A stretch of DNA of 64,000 nucleotides from 1-14-0-10-45-29 sp041650255 (GTDB lineage Archaea > Micrarchaeota > Micrarchaeia > Anstonellales > Anstonellaceae), in assembly GCA_041650255.1 (NCBI GenBank), contig JBAZLL010000001.1, forward strand, positions 118,464 through 182,463, read 5' to 3'. The notes beneath the pieces were generated by a model. That model searched no databases and had not been told where the DNA came from. It was given only the letters and a program-made list of their open reading frames with translations. Each line of letters starts with the position of its first letter. Position 1 is the stretch's first letter. The translations under genes and the position numbers were made by a program. Shown piece after piece: positions 43,098-51,348 of this stretch.

Positions 43098-43790
43098 TTA
43101 TTCAATTACTTTTGTCTGGGCGCTTGCGCCAGTTGCCTTATTCAGCTTGTCATAAAATTCGCTTGCAAGTCCGGCGGGAATAGTTATCGTGCACACAAGG
43201 CTTCCATCCTTTGTCCATTCTTCTTTTTCTATCCCCTGATTTTTTAGCATACCATAAATTCTCTTGGCATATTCGGGGCCGACTTTAACCGCGATTTTTC
43301 TTTTTGCAAGCTTTATCGGCAGGCTAAGTTTTAGCGCGTCAAGCACTTTTTCAACCTGCTCCGAAGCGTCTTTTAGTGGGTCAATATCAAGTCTGATATT
43401 TTCCATCGCATTCTCAATTCGTATAAGCGGATGGGGAGCGCCCGTTCTTGGGTCAGTCGCCTCCCTTGCGATAAGGGCGGCAATCTGTTTTCTTTTCTGC
43501 TCAACCATCTTTCTTTTCTGGTCTGTAGTAATGGCGATATGGCCATCCTTTAGAATCCTGATAGTTATCTCGAATATGTCTTGTGTACCAAATGCTTTTT
43601 GCAGGGAAGAGCTTTTATGCCTTTCCCCCTTTTTTGCATCTTTAAACACTTCCTCTACGGCGAGGATATTGTTTATGTCCTTCTTTTGACCCATCCGATA
43701 CATAAGAGACAAATCCGGGTCTACCAGAATTTGAAAAACTTCCCCGTCAATTTTCATTTCGGCGGTTATCGCCTTGTCAAGATTGCCCAT
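43098..43790 (-). CDS. SBDS-family ribosome maturation protein
   Basis: A 230-residue SBDS/Sdo1 orthologue, which helps release the anti-association factor aIF6 from the large subunit. The N-terminal FYSH domain (GEVFQILVDPDL to AFGTQDIFEITIRILKDGHIAIT) and the RKRQIAALIAREATDPRTGAPHP-type linker are clear, followed by two small domains. Seven nt separate it from psmA; 65 nt lie before rrp4. Confidence 0.95.
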   Translation of the reverse strand: MGNLDKAITAEMKIDGEVFQILVDPDLSLMYRMGQKKDINNILAVEEVFKDAKKGERHKSSSLQKAFGTQDIFEITIRILKDGHIAITTDQKRKMVEQKRKQIAALIAREATDPRTGAPHPLIRIENAMENIRLDIDPLKDASEQVEKVLDALKLSLPIKLAKRKIAVKVGPEYAKRIYGMLKNQGIEKEEWTKDGSLVCTITIPAGLASEFYDKLNKATGASAQTKVIE

Positions 43791-43797
43791 TGTTTCA

Positions 43798-44508
43798 CTA
43801 TTGCTTTAGGTATTTCTCCACCTCTTTCTCGTTGAGGATGCTAAATTTCTTCGTAGTAGTGGGGCAAATTGCAATCTCAATGTTTTGATTGTCAATTTTA
43901 AGCTCGGTATTTTTCTTGAGAGCCTTTATCGCCAGTAAGACTGCGGCGGAAGTGTTGATTTTTTCACTGTATTCTTTTTCAAAGAATTCTTCTGCCTCTT
44001 TTTTGCCCGAGCCAATCGCGCATGCTTTGTATCCTGTAAGAGCGCCTGATGGTTCTGCCTCGTAAAGACGGGGCATATCATCTACGCCTGCTATCAATAG
44101 CGATACGCCAAAAGGGCGAATTCCCCCATATTGGGTGTACACCTGCATTAAATCACAAAGCTCTTTTGCAATCGCCTCGACGCTAATGTCTTCGGCATAC
44201 GCAATCTTGTGCCTTTGCGCCTCGGTTCTTGCAATATCCACAAGCCTTCTTGCGTCCGCAATAAGTCCGGATGCAGTTGCCGATATATGAGAGTCAATTT
44301 CAAATATTTTTTTCATTGAATCCGGCACAAGCAATTTTGAGGGGGCATTTTTGTATGCCACAAGCACAACTCCGTCGGTGCAAACAATGCCGATTGCTGT
44401 TGCGCCCCTTCTTACCGCCTCTTTTGCATACTCTACCTGAAATAGCCTGCCGTCCGGCGAGAAGACCGTGATTGCCCGGTCGTATGCCTGCGATGCTGTC
44501 GGATACAT
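43798..44508 (-). CDS. psmA: Proteasome alpha subunit
   Basis: A 236-residue alpha subunit forming the outer rings of the 20S proteasome. The alpha signature YDRAITVFSPDGRLFQVEYA is complete, with RGATAIGI, DARRLVDIAR and the QYGGIRPFGVSLLI region. There is no catalytic N-terminal Thr, as expected. It is the first gene of the SBDS-exosome superoperon; a TATA box (44563-44573) and a Shine-Dalgarno ggggtg serve it. Confidence 0.96.
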   Translation of the reverse strand: MYPTASQAYDRAITVFSPDGRLFQVEYAKEAVRRGATAIGIVCTDGVVLVAYKNAPSKLLVPDSMKKIFEIDSHISATASGLIADARRLVDIARTEAQRHKIAYAEDISVEAIAKELCDLMQVYTQYGGIRPFGVSLLIAGVDDMPRLYEAEPSGALTGYKACAIGSGKKEAEEFFEKEYSEKINTSAAVLLAIKALKKNTELKIDNQNIEIAICPTTTKKFSILNEKEVEKYLKQ

Positions 44509-44562
44509 AAATACACCCCTAAAATAGAATTGTTTTTCTTTACCAATAGGTTATTTTCGGCA

Positions 44563-44573
44563 ATATTTAAAAA
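44563..44573 (-). promoter_or_regulatory. TATA box of the psmA-exosome superoperon
   Basis: Minus-strand tttttaaatat lies about 55-65 nt before the psmA ATG, so a leader of about 30 nt with a Shine-Dalgarno ggggtg is expected. Confidence 0.5.
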
Positions 44574-44663
44574 TCAACTTCGCCTGAGAGCACTCCTGTC
44601 TGAAGGCAGATACTCTAAAGCCGATTTTCCGATTTTTTTGCCCTGTGAAGCTTTCGAGCCTGC

Positions 44664-44672
44664 TTTTATATA
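44664..44672 (+). promoter_or_regulatory. TATA box of the RHH gene
   Basis: ttttatata centred about 29 nt before ATG 44697, fitting a leaderless transcript. Confidence 0.5.
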
Positions 44673-44696
44673 TCTTCATGTATTACATTGTATTAC

Positions 44697-45008
44697 ATGG
44701 AAACCGAGAGCGTCACAATCTCATTGAGGATTCCAAAGGCGTTGAACGCCGATTTGGAAAAATACGCAAAGCTTGGAAATTATGCCTCAAAAACCGAGCT
44801 TTTGAGGGAGGCAATACGCGCAACCCTATACGAGAGCATAGGCACGATGAAGGGGGCGCTGAAGGCAAAAAGCCGTTCTCTTACAACTTCTCAATGGAGG
44901 GCGTCGGAATGGAAAAAAGCCCTTAAAAATTGTGGCGGGGATGCAAAAAAAGCCGCATTAATGCTTGAGGAAAAAGAGAAAAAAGCCGTCTCATCCTTAA
45001 AGTTCTAA
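44697..45008 (+). CDS. Ribbon-helix-helix protein, antitoxin-like
   Basis: A 103-residue protein whose first 45 residues form an RHH DNA-binding unit: a beta strand (VTISLRIP), helix 1 (KALNADLEKYAKLG) and helix 2 (SKTELLREAIRATL). Such proteins often act as antitoxins and autorepressors. The Lys-rich C-terminal half would be the toxin-binding part. ATG 44697 fits the TATA box. The only toxin-like gene near is the PIN gene, convergent and overlapping by 12 nt at the 3' ends. Confidence 0.8.
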   Translation: METESVTISLRIPKALNADLEKYAKLGNYASKTELLREAIRATLYESIGTMKGALKAKSRSLTTSQWRASEWKKALKNCGGDAKKAALMLEEKEKKAVSSLKF

Positions 45009-45422
45009 AATAAATTTTTCAAGCCTTGAGGATTTAACTATTTCTGCAGCGGTCGGCAGGAACTTCAAATCATTTGTCACAAGTATGTCTGCGTGTTTTT
45101 TTGCAAGGATAGCATGGATAAAATCATTTATGCCATATCTATTCTTGCTTTGCAAGTCAAGCTCCATAGCTTTTTGTGTATCCTCCAAAGTCTTTTCCAC
45201 TATCTCAAGTTTGCCCGCGTTTTTGAAATCGTCAATATGTTTTTGCAATAAAATGTTTGCCCTGCCGCCGCAAATCATGGATATCTCGGCAAACGTTGTC
45301 TTTGAGGCAACAATGATAAATTTGCACCCGATGCCTTTTTTGAAAAAGATTTCGGCATCCGCTTCTCCCTTTTCTCCCAGCAAATATGTAATGTATATGT
45401 TCGCATCCACGTACACTTTCAT
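44997..45422 (-). CDS. PIN-domain protein, putative toxin nuclease
   Basis: A 141-residue PIN domain with the four acidic residues of the Mg-dependent RNase site: D6 (VYVDANIY), E46 (TFAEIS), D100 (GINDFIHA) and D118 (LVTNDLKFL). VapC-type toxins of this size cleave tRNA or rRNA; free-standing PIN proteins can also be RNA-processing enzymes. ATG 45422 gives the family-typical start; the longer frame to 45533 adds 37 residues that do not fit. It overlaps the convergent RHH gene at the 3' end. Confidence 0.83.
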   Translation of the reverse strand: MKVYVDANIYITYLLGEKGEADAEIFFKKGIGCKFIIVASKTTFAEISMICGGRANILLQKHIDDFKNAGKLEIVEKTLEDTQKAMELDLQSKNRYGINDFIHAILAKKHADILVTNDLKFLPTAAEIVKSSRLEKFILEL

Positions 45423-45505
45423 AAGAATTTTTAGAAAGCCCGGGTATATCTCTTTTTGCAAAGGGTAGTTTTCCACTGGATGCAAATTCATCCGATTATG
45501 TGTTC

Positions 45506-48500
45506 CTATTTCTTTATCACCGAACAGCTCCACATGGTCTCGCTAATCGGCAACGGATATACCGTCGTGCCCCCGCATGTGGGTATTGACGCATCTTCAG
45601 GCTTTAGCTCCTTGCCGCAATCCGTGGTCTGTGCTCCATACGCCGGGTAAATCGTGCTTTCGGCCGAATACCTTATCGCGCCCTGTTCATAATATGTATA
45701 ATACGCGCTCGGGCTGTTGGGGTTGTTTGAATTTCCCTCCCCTTTCACGCAACATCTGTCCGTGCTCTTAAGCGAGCCGATAAGAAATGGCGCAAGCGGT
45801 TGCGCAAGCTCGTTTGCAAATTCCGATACCTTCATTGTTGCAATATCGCATTGGCGCAAATCTGGATAGCTTGAAATACCCTCCGAGTCTGCAGAGCACA
45901 TCTGCATTTTTTCGCCCGCAGAGCGCACCGCGGTGCATATCGCCAAATCAGTCGATTCTTTGCAAAGATTGTTTTCGCAAAATTGTTGTGTAATGCAATT
46001 GGGTGTGCATTTGTATCTTCCGGCGCTCATTCCCGTACTGTCGCAGGATGTTCCATCCATACATATGTCCGAGCCCGCTGTGCACACTCCCGCCGAAATC
46101 TCAAAGTCGGAGCATGCAACGCATTTGCATTTTTCCTGTGCATAAACTTTTTGCACTCCTGCGGTAATTTTTGGATGCAGCCAAATCTTTGAGCCTTCCT
46201 GCGCCGCGCAAAACGGGCTGTTCGTATCCTGCACAGTGTATTTTTTTGGGGTTGCCGGCAAGAGCCTCATCCCATTCTCCCCGCTTGTGTCTATTTGTTT
46301 TTGATCCCCATTATCAAGCGGCGGGAGCAATACGCCCACAATTCCCGCAAGTGTCATCTCTCTTTGCTGTGCAATAAGTTTGCTGTACAATTCTTCCTGC
46401 GCAAGCGAGCCAAACGCATTGTTCTTTACCTCGTCCACATCATATTCAAGTTTCCAAATAGTCGGCCATCCGACTTGCTGAAGCACATGGCGCGAAATAT
46501 TTATTGACTGGTTTATCACCAAATCATAATCCGCGGCATCGTTTATCTGGCTCAAATCCATTTTGAGCACAAGCACTTCAACATCGCCGACTTTAGCCGG
46601 TGGCGTTGTGCCATACCATTTCGGAAGCCCTCTGCTTTGCGGGTTCGGGAAGCTTGCCGCAGAATCGCCAACCCATTCAAATATCGCCGGGCTTAGGGTT
46701 TGATTATACAAAACTTCCTCATTTTGTTTTGTTGCATGGCTTATGCTTATTTGCATAGGCTGAAACGATTGGTCATATTCAAGCGCCATAATGCAATCTG
46801 GGCAAACTGTTTTTGCATTTGTAAGTCTTGTGCCTGCAGTAGCGCAAGTTCCGCCTGGGCAAGTTCCTGCCTTTGGCAAACTGTCAACTATCACAATTGA
46901 TGCCGAATGGTTTTTTTGCAAAAATGAAAGCAGATAATCCGAATAGCCCGGCAGTCGGCATTCAAGCTTCCATTTCACGCAATATCCAAATTCTTTTTCA
47001 GAACATTGTGAACCAAGCGGGGTTCCCCCCATCTTATAGCATGTGGTTTTTGTGCGGAAGTTTGTTTCCTCAATAGTAGTAATTGTAGTGCCGCCGAGTG
47101 CAAAATTTGTAGCCGTATCATAATTTTTCAAATCAAGAATCGGCATAATAAACGAAGATTGGTATTCATCAATTTTTGACATCAAAAAGCCCATTTCAGG
47201 ATCCGTTTTCGGGCTTCCGAACGAGCTTGACGCATATGTGTTTCTTGGATGATAATCCAAACCGTTGCAAAGGCATTGGAAATTGTTTTCATCCGAAAAT
47301 CCGTTTGCCTTATTTATCTGAACCTTAAGACAATCCGTGGGGCAATAGCCATATCCTTGCGGAGTCGCCCAATCATCAACCTTTTGATATGCCATGCTTA
47401 GCACCGCGCCGCAGGATTCGCAAACTCCGTAGCTTTTTGTAACAAGCATTCCTGTATTTTTGTCGGTCTGACAGTCTCCGAAGCTCTTTATCGCCCAGGT
47501 CTTGTCAAACCGATGGTCGTTATTTCCTCCATCTCCTATTTCCAGTCCGTCTTTGAGTATTGGTATAATTTCAATCACATCAACAGATGTGTCTTGCATT
47601 GCTTCCTTATATCCACCTGCATAATCACTGCTCTTTTTGGATTTCATATTGCACGCTTTCAAAAGAGGCATCTTATCCAGAAGCGGAATTGTTTCATCAC
47701 TGCTTTTATCCCATTGTACTTTTCGGTTTGTGTATATCACTTTCGGACCAAGCGGACCCGACACCACTTGCATATCTGGCGCAGGTTTGAATGAATACCA
47801 TTCCCAGCTCCATCTCACATCCGAATCGTATGAGCGTTCATCATCCACCCACATCTTGAAATTTTTCATCAGGGCGAATCTGTCCTTGCCCATCGGGTCG
47901 TTGGATGTGCCGCATCCTTCCCTTTCCCTGCTGCTTATGATTGTGGTCCCGTCTTTGTCATATATTATGCACTGTGTCGGAGTCTCAACTTCGGGCGAGA
48001 CGCATTTTGAAATTATCGGATTCTTTATTTTGTTCTCATCCAAGTTCACGCATTTTGTCCCGACATCCTTGTATATTTGCTGATTCATTATCTCAATTTC
48101 ATCGCCGTCATTGAGGTATTTGTTGAATTCTGAGAGGTCCTTTACAGTCCAATATGTGCCTTTGTATCTGCCCCCAAATATCACTCCCATATGACCTGCC
48201 GTAACGCTTGGGCTTTCGCTCTGATAAGTGCACGTGATTTTCTCATCTTTTGTATTTTGTCTCCAATCGCAAAAGTCCCAGTTCGCATTGCATTGCGCCC
48301 TTTGCAGACTGTCGGCGGTATATTGGTCGCAATTATATGTGCTCTTGCAATTTGTGATAACCGTGCATCCGCAATCAACGGACGAGCCGTCCTTTAGAAA
48401 ACACGAGCTTCTTGTGTATGTGCCTTTAGAGCATTTTCCAGACAGGCAATCCGCATTATTTTCACACTCAAATACTTTTGCCCCCGCAGGTCCGGGCTTT

Positions 48501-50185
48501 GCCATTTCATCAATGGCCGCTTGCACATTGCCTTCAATGTCTTTCCAATTTACCTGTTTTTTGTAATAGTCGCGTGTTTCGGCAGGATTGGATGTGTCGG
48601 TCGGACCAGCCGGAGTCGGATAATTTTTTATCAGCTCTTGAATGTAATTATCCTTGTCAACGAATGGCTGGGTTTTGCCGTCCTCATACCACAACTTGGG
48701 GCTCACTACCAAATCCTTGGTCATGAGCTCAACATTTTGTCCGCATGTAAATTGGGTTGGGTTGCACGCCGCGCGGCAACTTTCCGCCGCAATCTGCTTT
48801 GATGTGTCGTCCGCAGGGTTGTAAATAAATTTTACTTCCTTATTATTCGCGCAATAATAAAACGGGCTTAATACATCTGTTGAATCAATTGTGCAATAAG
48901 CAATTCTTGCCTGATATCCAAGCACCGGGTCATAAAATGCGGAAAGCTTTGAAGGCTCTTTTTGTGTATAAGTCGGCTGAAGGCAGAGTCTATCACATGT
49001 GTCTTTTGCAATCTTTCCATCGGGCCCTTCTCCCTTCTCAAACATCGGCTTGTTATCTGCATCAAGATACGGTTTATCCGTATAAGTAAATGTCCGCCCG
49101 CGTGCGCATGCCCATTTTCCTATCTCTTCATTGGTATTTGGATTTCTGCTTACCGTAGCAATGCAACTTGACCCCGGCACAGCCTTTCCAGTCATGTTCA
49201 AATAATTTGTGTATCTGTCCACCACGGCAGTCGGGTTTGACCTTGCGCAGAAAAAGTCGGATGGAGGAAGATAAAATCTTGACCTGTCGTAATCTGAAAA
49301 AGTGCCCGCAACTCCAAGCCTGAGAGAGTTGGCAATCCAATCTCCGGTCTTAAACAGCCTGCTCGTTTTTTTATCCATTTTATTAAATTCAACGACCTTG
49401 CCGACAAGCCCGGACTGTTGCTCTTTAGTGCTTGTCGCAAACGTGTTCGTTTTGGTATCATCGGCTACCGCTGAAACTCCTTTGCTATCCATGCTCACCC
49501 GAACGGAGGGCACTTTTTCGCCGTACATCATTGCTTTGCATTCATTTTGTATGCACGGATTTGAAGTTGCGTTCGCGCAAATCGGAGCCACTCTTATTGT
49601 TGTGTCATATATAGTCTCGTCCTTTTCGCTAAATCCATAGCACGTGTTTTGTCCGTCCTGATTTGTGCAATTTGCTTTTTTGAAATTGCAGCTATTTTTG
49701 CAATCGTTTGGGGAATATGCAACTCCGCTTGCCTTTAGCAGAGGTTGTTTGTTTGCATCAAGTATTTGTGCGGACGAATCTTTCACCCATGCACATTCTC
49801 CGCAATCTGCCAGCTTTGACAGACCATACTCGGCGCTGTTTTTGTCTTTGTTCATTTCCCCTTTTGTACAGGTGTAAATGCTAATGCTTTGGTTGCAACA
49901 GGAGCCGCTAACAAGATTTTGATTCGGGTCGGTGCATCCGCTAATCAGAAAAAACGAAACCAAAATCCAGGCGCAAAGCAGTGCGCCGGCAGGAATTATT
50001 TTTTCATAATTATTTTTTATCGCCAAGTCGGCAAAAAAACCGCCCGCTTTAGCGGGCGGAATGAATGCCGACAGCTGACTTGGCGAGACTTCGCCGAATG
50101 AGCCGCAAACCCAGCCCTTTAGGGCTGGGTGCTCTTCGGCGAAGCTGATTGATTTTTGCGTTTGCATTTTTCCCATTTTTTTCAT
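45506..50185 (-). CDS. Giant Cys-rich lipoprotein-like surface protein
   Basis: A 1,559-residue protein, last gene of the 18.5-kb envelope operon. Residues about 65-84 form a signal peptide/lipobox-like segment (ALLCAWILVSFFLISGC, C84), after which all is external. The ectodomain has dozens of cysteines, mostly in pairs (SCCNQS, CGECAW, DCLSGKCSKG, CGCTV, CPTDCL), and no membrane core such as its operon partners have. Residues about 14-55 are encoded by two palindromic elements (50021-50144) and look like an insert in the n-region; without them the signal peptide would have normal length. No family recognised. Starts 50185, 50176 or 50167 are possible. Confidence 0.82.
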   Translation of the reverse strand: MKKMGKMQTQKSISFAEEHPALKGWVCGSFGEVSPSQLSAFIPPAKAGGFFADLAIKNNYEKIIPAGALLCAWILVSFFLISGCTDPNQNLVSGSCCNQSISIYTCTKGEMNKDKNSAEYGLSKLADCGECAWVKDSSAQILDANKQPLLKASGVAYSPNDCKNSCNFKKANCTNQDGQNTCYGFSEKDETIYDTTIRVAPICANATSNPCIQNECKAMMYGEKVPSVRVSMDSKGVSAVADDTKTNTFATSTKEQQSGLVGKVVEFNKMDKKTSRLFKTGDWIANSLRLGVAGTFSDYDRSRFYLPPSDFFCARSNPTAVVDRYTNYLNMTGKAVPGSSCIATVSRNPNTNEEIGKWACARGRTFTYTDKPYLDADNKPMFEKGEGPDGKIAKDTCDRLCLQPTYTQKEPSKLSAFYDPVLGYQARIAYCTIDSTDVLSPFYYCANNKEVKFIYNPADDTSKQIAAESCRAACNPTQFTCGQNVELMTKDLVVSPKLWYEDGKTQPFVDKDNYIQELIKNYPTPAGPTDTSNPAETRDYYKKQVNWKDIEGNVQAAIDEMAKPGPAGAKVFECENNADCLSGKCSKGTYTRSSCFLKDGSSVDCGCTVITNCKSTYNCDQYTADSLQRAQCNANWDFCDWRQNTKDEKITCTYQSESPSVTAGHMGVIFGGRYKGTYWTVKDLSEFNKYLNDGDEIEIMNQQIYKDVGTKCVNLDENKIKNPIISKCVSPEVETPTQCIIYDKDGTTIISSREREGCGTSNDPMGKDRFALMKNFKMWVDDERSYDSDVRWSWEWYSFKPAPDMQVVSGPLGPKVIYTNRKVQWDKSSDETIPLLDKMPLLKACNMKSKKSSDYAGGYKEAMQDTSVDVIEIIPILKDGLEIGDGGNNDHRFDKTWAIKSFGDCQTDKNTGMLVTKSYGVCESCGAVLSMAYQKVDDWATPQGYGYCPTDCLKVQINKANGFSDENNFQCLCNGLDYHPRNTYASSSFGSPKTDPEMGFLMSKIDEYQSSFIMPILDLKNYDTATNFALGGTTITTIEETNFRTKTTCYKMGGTPLGSQCSEKEFGYCVKWKLECRLPGYSDYLLSFLQKNHSASIVIVDSLPKAGTCPGGTCATAGTRLTNAKTVCPDCIMALEYDQSFQPMQISISHATKQNEEVLYNQTLSPAIFEWVGDSAASFPNPQSRGLPKWYGTTPPAKVGDVEVLVLKMDLSQINDAADYDLVINQSINISRHVLQQVGWPTIWKLEYDVDEVKNNAFGSLAQEELYSKLIAQQREMTLAGIVGVLLPPLDNGDQKQIDTSGENGMRLLPATPKKYTVQDTNSPFCAAQEGSKIWLHPKITAGVQKVYAQEKCKCVACSDFEISAGVCTAGSDICMDGTSCDSTGMSAGRYKCTPNCITQQFCENNLCKESTDLAICTAVRSAGEKMQMCSADSEGISSYPDLRQCDIATMKVSEFANELAQPLAPFLIGSLKSTDRCCVKGEGNSNNPNSPSAYYTYYEQGAIRYSAESTIYPAYGAQTTDCGKELKPEDASIPTCGGTTVYPLPISETMWSCSVIKK
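50021..50144. repeat. Two tandem nested palindromes inside a coding sequence
   Basis: Element A (50021-50085) has outer arms cgccaag-tcggc and gccga-ctt-ggcg and an inner perfect hairpin ccgcccgctttagcgggcgg (50040-50059). Element B (50089-50144) has outer arms cttcgccga and tcggcgaag, gagc/gctc next, and an inner hairpin acccagccc-ttta-gggctgggt (50109-50130). Both are read through in frame on the minus strand as about 41 codons. Confidence 0.85.
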
Positions 50186-50202
50186 CTCATGCTTTTCTCA
50201 TT

Positions 50203-51348
50203 TTACACAGTCTTTGCCAGGAAATGCAGCATATTGCCCGTATCTCCCCCAAGCACCGGCGCAAGCGCGTTGATAAACAACATTGTTGCCGCAAGCGCCG
50301 CCAGCGGATTGAAGAAAGTTTCAACCTGCAACGATGCAATTTCAAGCCCGACTTCATCAATATCCGGAGAAGACTTGGAGCCGGTTGTTGCGCTCTTTAA
50401 ATTTGAAACCGTGTTGAGACTGACCATTCCGCTAAAGCTTGTATAGCACTGGTTCAGTTGCGCATCATCAACTGGTATGAGCGCCGCCGGGTCCGGTTTC
50501 ACCGTCGTCGGGTCAAGCAATATGTAAGTGACCGGAAACACGATATAAAATCCAATCGCGATGCCGATAAATAGCCCGCCAATTCCGCGCAGGGGCGGGA
50601 AAATGCGCAACAAAATTCCAAGAGGCAAAAATATGCTCATCATATTGTTCGCAAGATAATCAACAAACATATATTGCGCGTGCAGGCTGATTCCAAGCGG
50701 CACCATTCTGTTTGCAATGTAATGGCATTTCTCCATTTTCGCGTGAGTTGCGACATCCCAGTCTCCGCAATAAACCGGCACGCCAAATACGAATATACAT
50801 GAAGATGAAAGCACTTCGGGCACCTTGTCCGCTTCAATCGCCCGATTAAACAAATCTTCCGTATAAGTTATTTTGTCCTGCAATTTGCATTGTATTATCG
50901 CAAACGGGCTCTCTTCCCAAACATCCACCGGAGTGCCCATGCATTGAGTTGTAGTTCCTTTGGGTAATATTTGCCCTTCTGCAAGCAGTGTGAATGCAAA
51001 TGCCACCATAGTGCAAAGTCCGACAATCATCATCGCGGACGCGCTGGATTGAAAGAATTCCGACTCCGCCATCTTCTCAAGCCGGGGCATATTGAGCACT
51101 TTGCCCGCCACAAGCAAAAGCGCGTTCGCAAAAAGGCAAATTGCAATCGCAATCATTGCCATTCCAGTCCAGTTTGTTTTTCCCGCTCCCGCCCAATTGA
51201 GGAAAAAGAATTGGAATTTTTCATTTTCAGCCGGAAGGGGCGTTCCCCATTTGCCCGTTTCATCCTCTTGCGCATGCACAATCATCGGCAATGCAAATAG
51301 CACAATCGCGAAAAGCGCAAATATTTTTGCATTGTTTTTTTGTTTCAT
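50203..51348 (-). CDS. Polytopic envelope-operon protein (core family member, 381 aa)
   Basis: Member 1 of the six-paralogue family. A signal-like N terminus (1-26, ending VHA-QE) is followed by a membrane helix pair with LLVAGKVLN and the MAESEF segment, a loop of about 115 residues with cysteines, the central core LPLGILLRIFPPLRGIGG leading into a helix ending IVFPVTYIL, and a last helix (LAALAATMLFINAL) with APVLGGDTGNML at the C terminus. The external part is small. It shares the N-terminal Glu, Leu-Pro-x-Gly-x-x-Leu-Arg and C-terminal LGGD features with its operon partners. No known family assigned. Confidence 0.82.
   Translation of the reverse strand: MKQKNNAKIFALFAIVLFALPMIVHAQEDETGKWGTPLPAENEKFQFFFLNWAGAGKTNWTGMAMIAIAICLFANALLLVAGKVLNMPRLEKMAESEFFQSSASAMMIVGLCTMVAFAFTLLAEGQILPKGTTTQCMGTPVDVWEESPFAIIQCKLQDKITYTEDLFNRAIEADKVPEVLSSSCIFVFGVPVYCGDWDVATHAKMEKCHYIANRMVPLGISLHAQYMFVDYLANNMMSIFLPLGILLRIFPPLRGIGGLFIGIAIGFYIVFPVTYILLDPTTVKPDPAALIPVDDAQLNQCYTSFSGMVSLNTVSNLKSATTGSKSSPDIDEVGLEIASLQVETFFNPLAALAATMLFINALAPVLGGDTGNMLHFLAKTV

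Noticed and set aside
46000..50000. Membrane core of the six-paralogue family in the 1,559-residue protein
   Set aside because: Only the N-terminal hydrophobic segment is present; the central Leu-Pro-x-Gly-x-x-Leu-Arg and C-terminal helix are missing, so it is a partner and not a family member.
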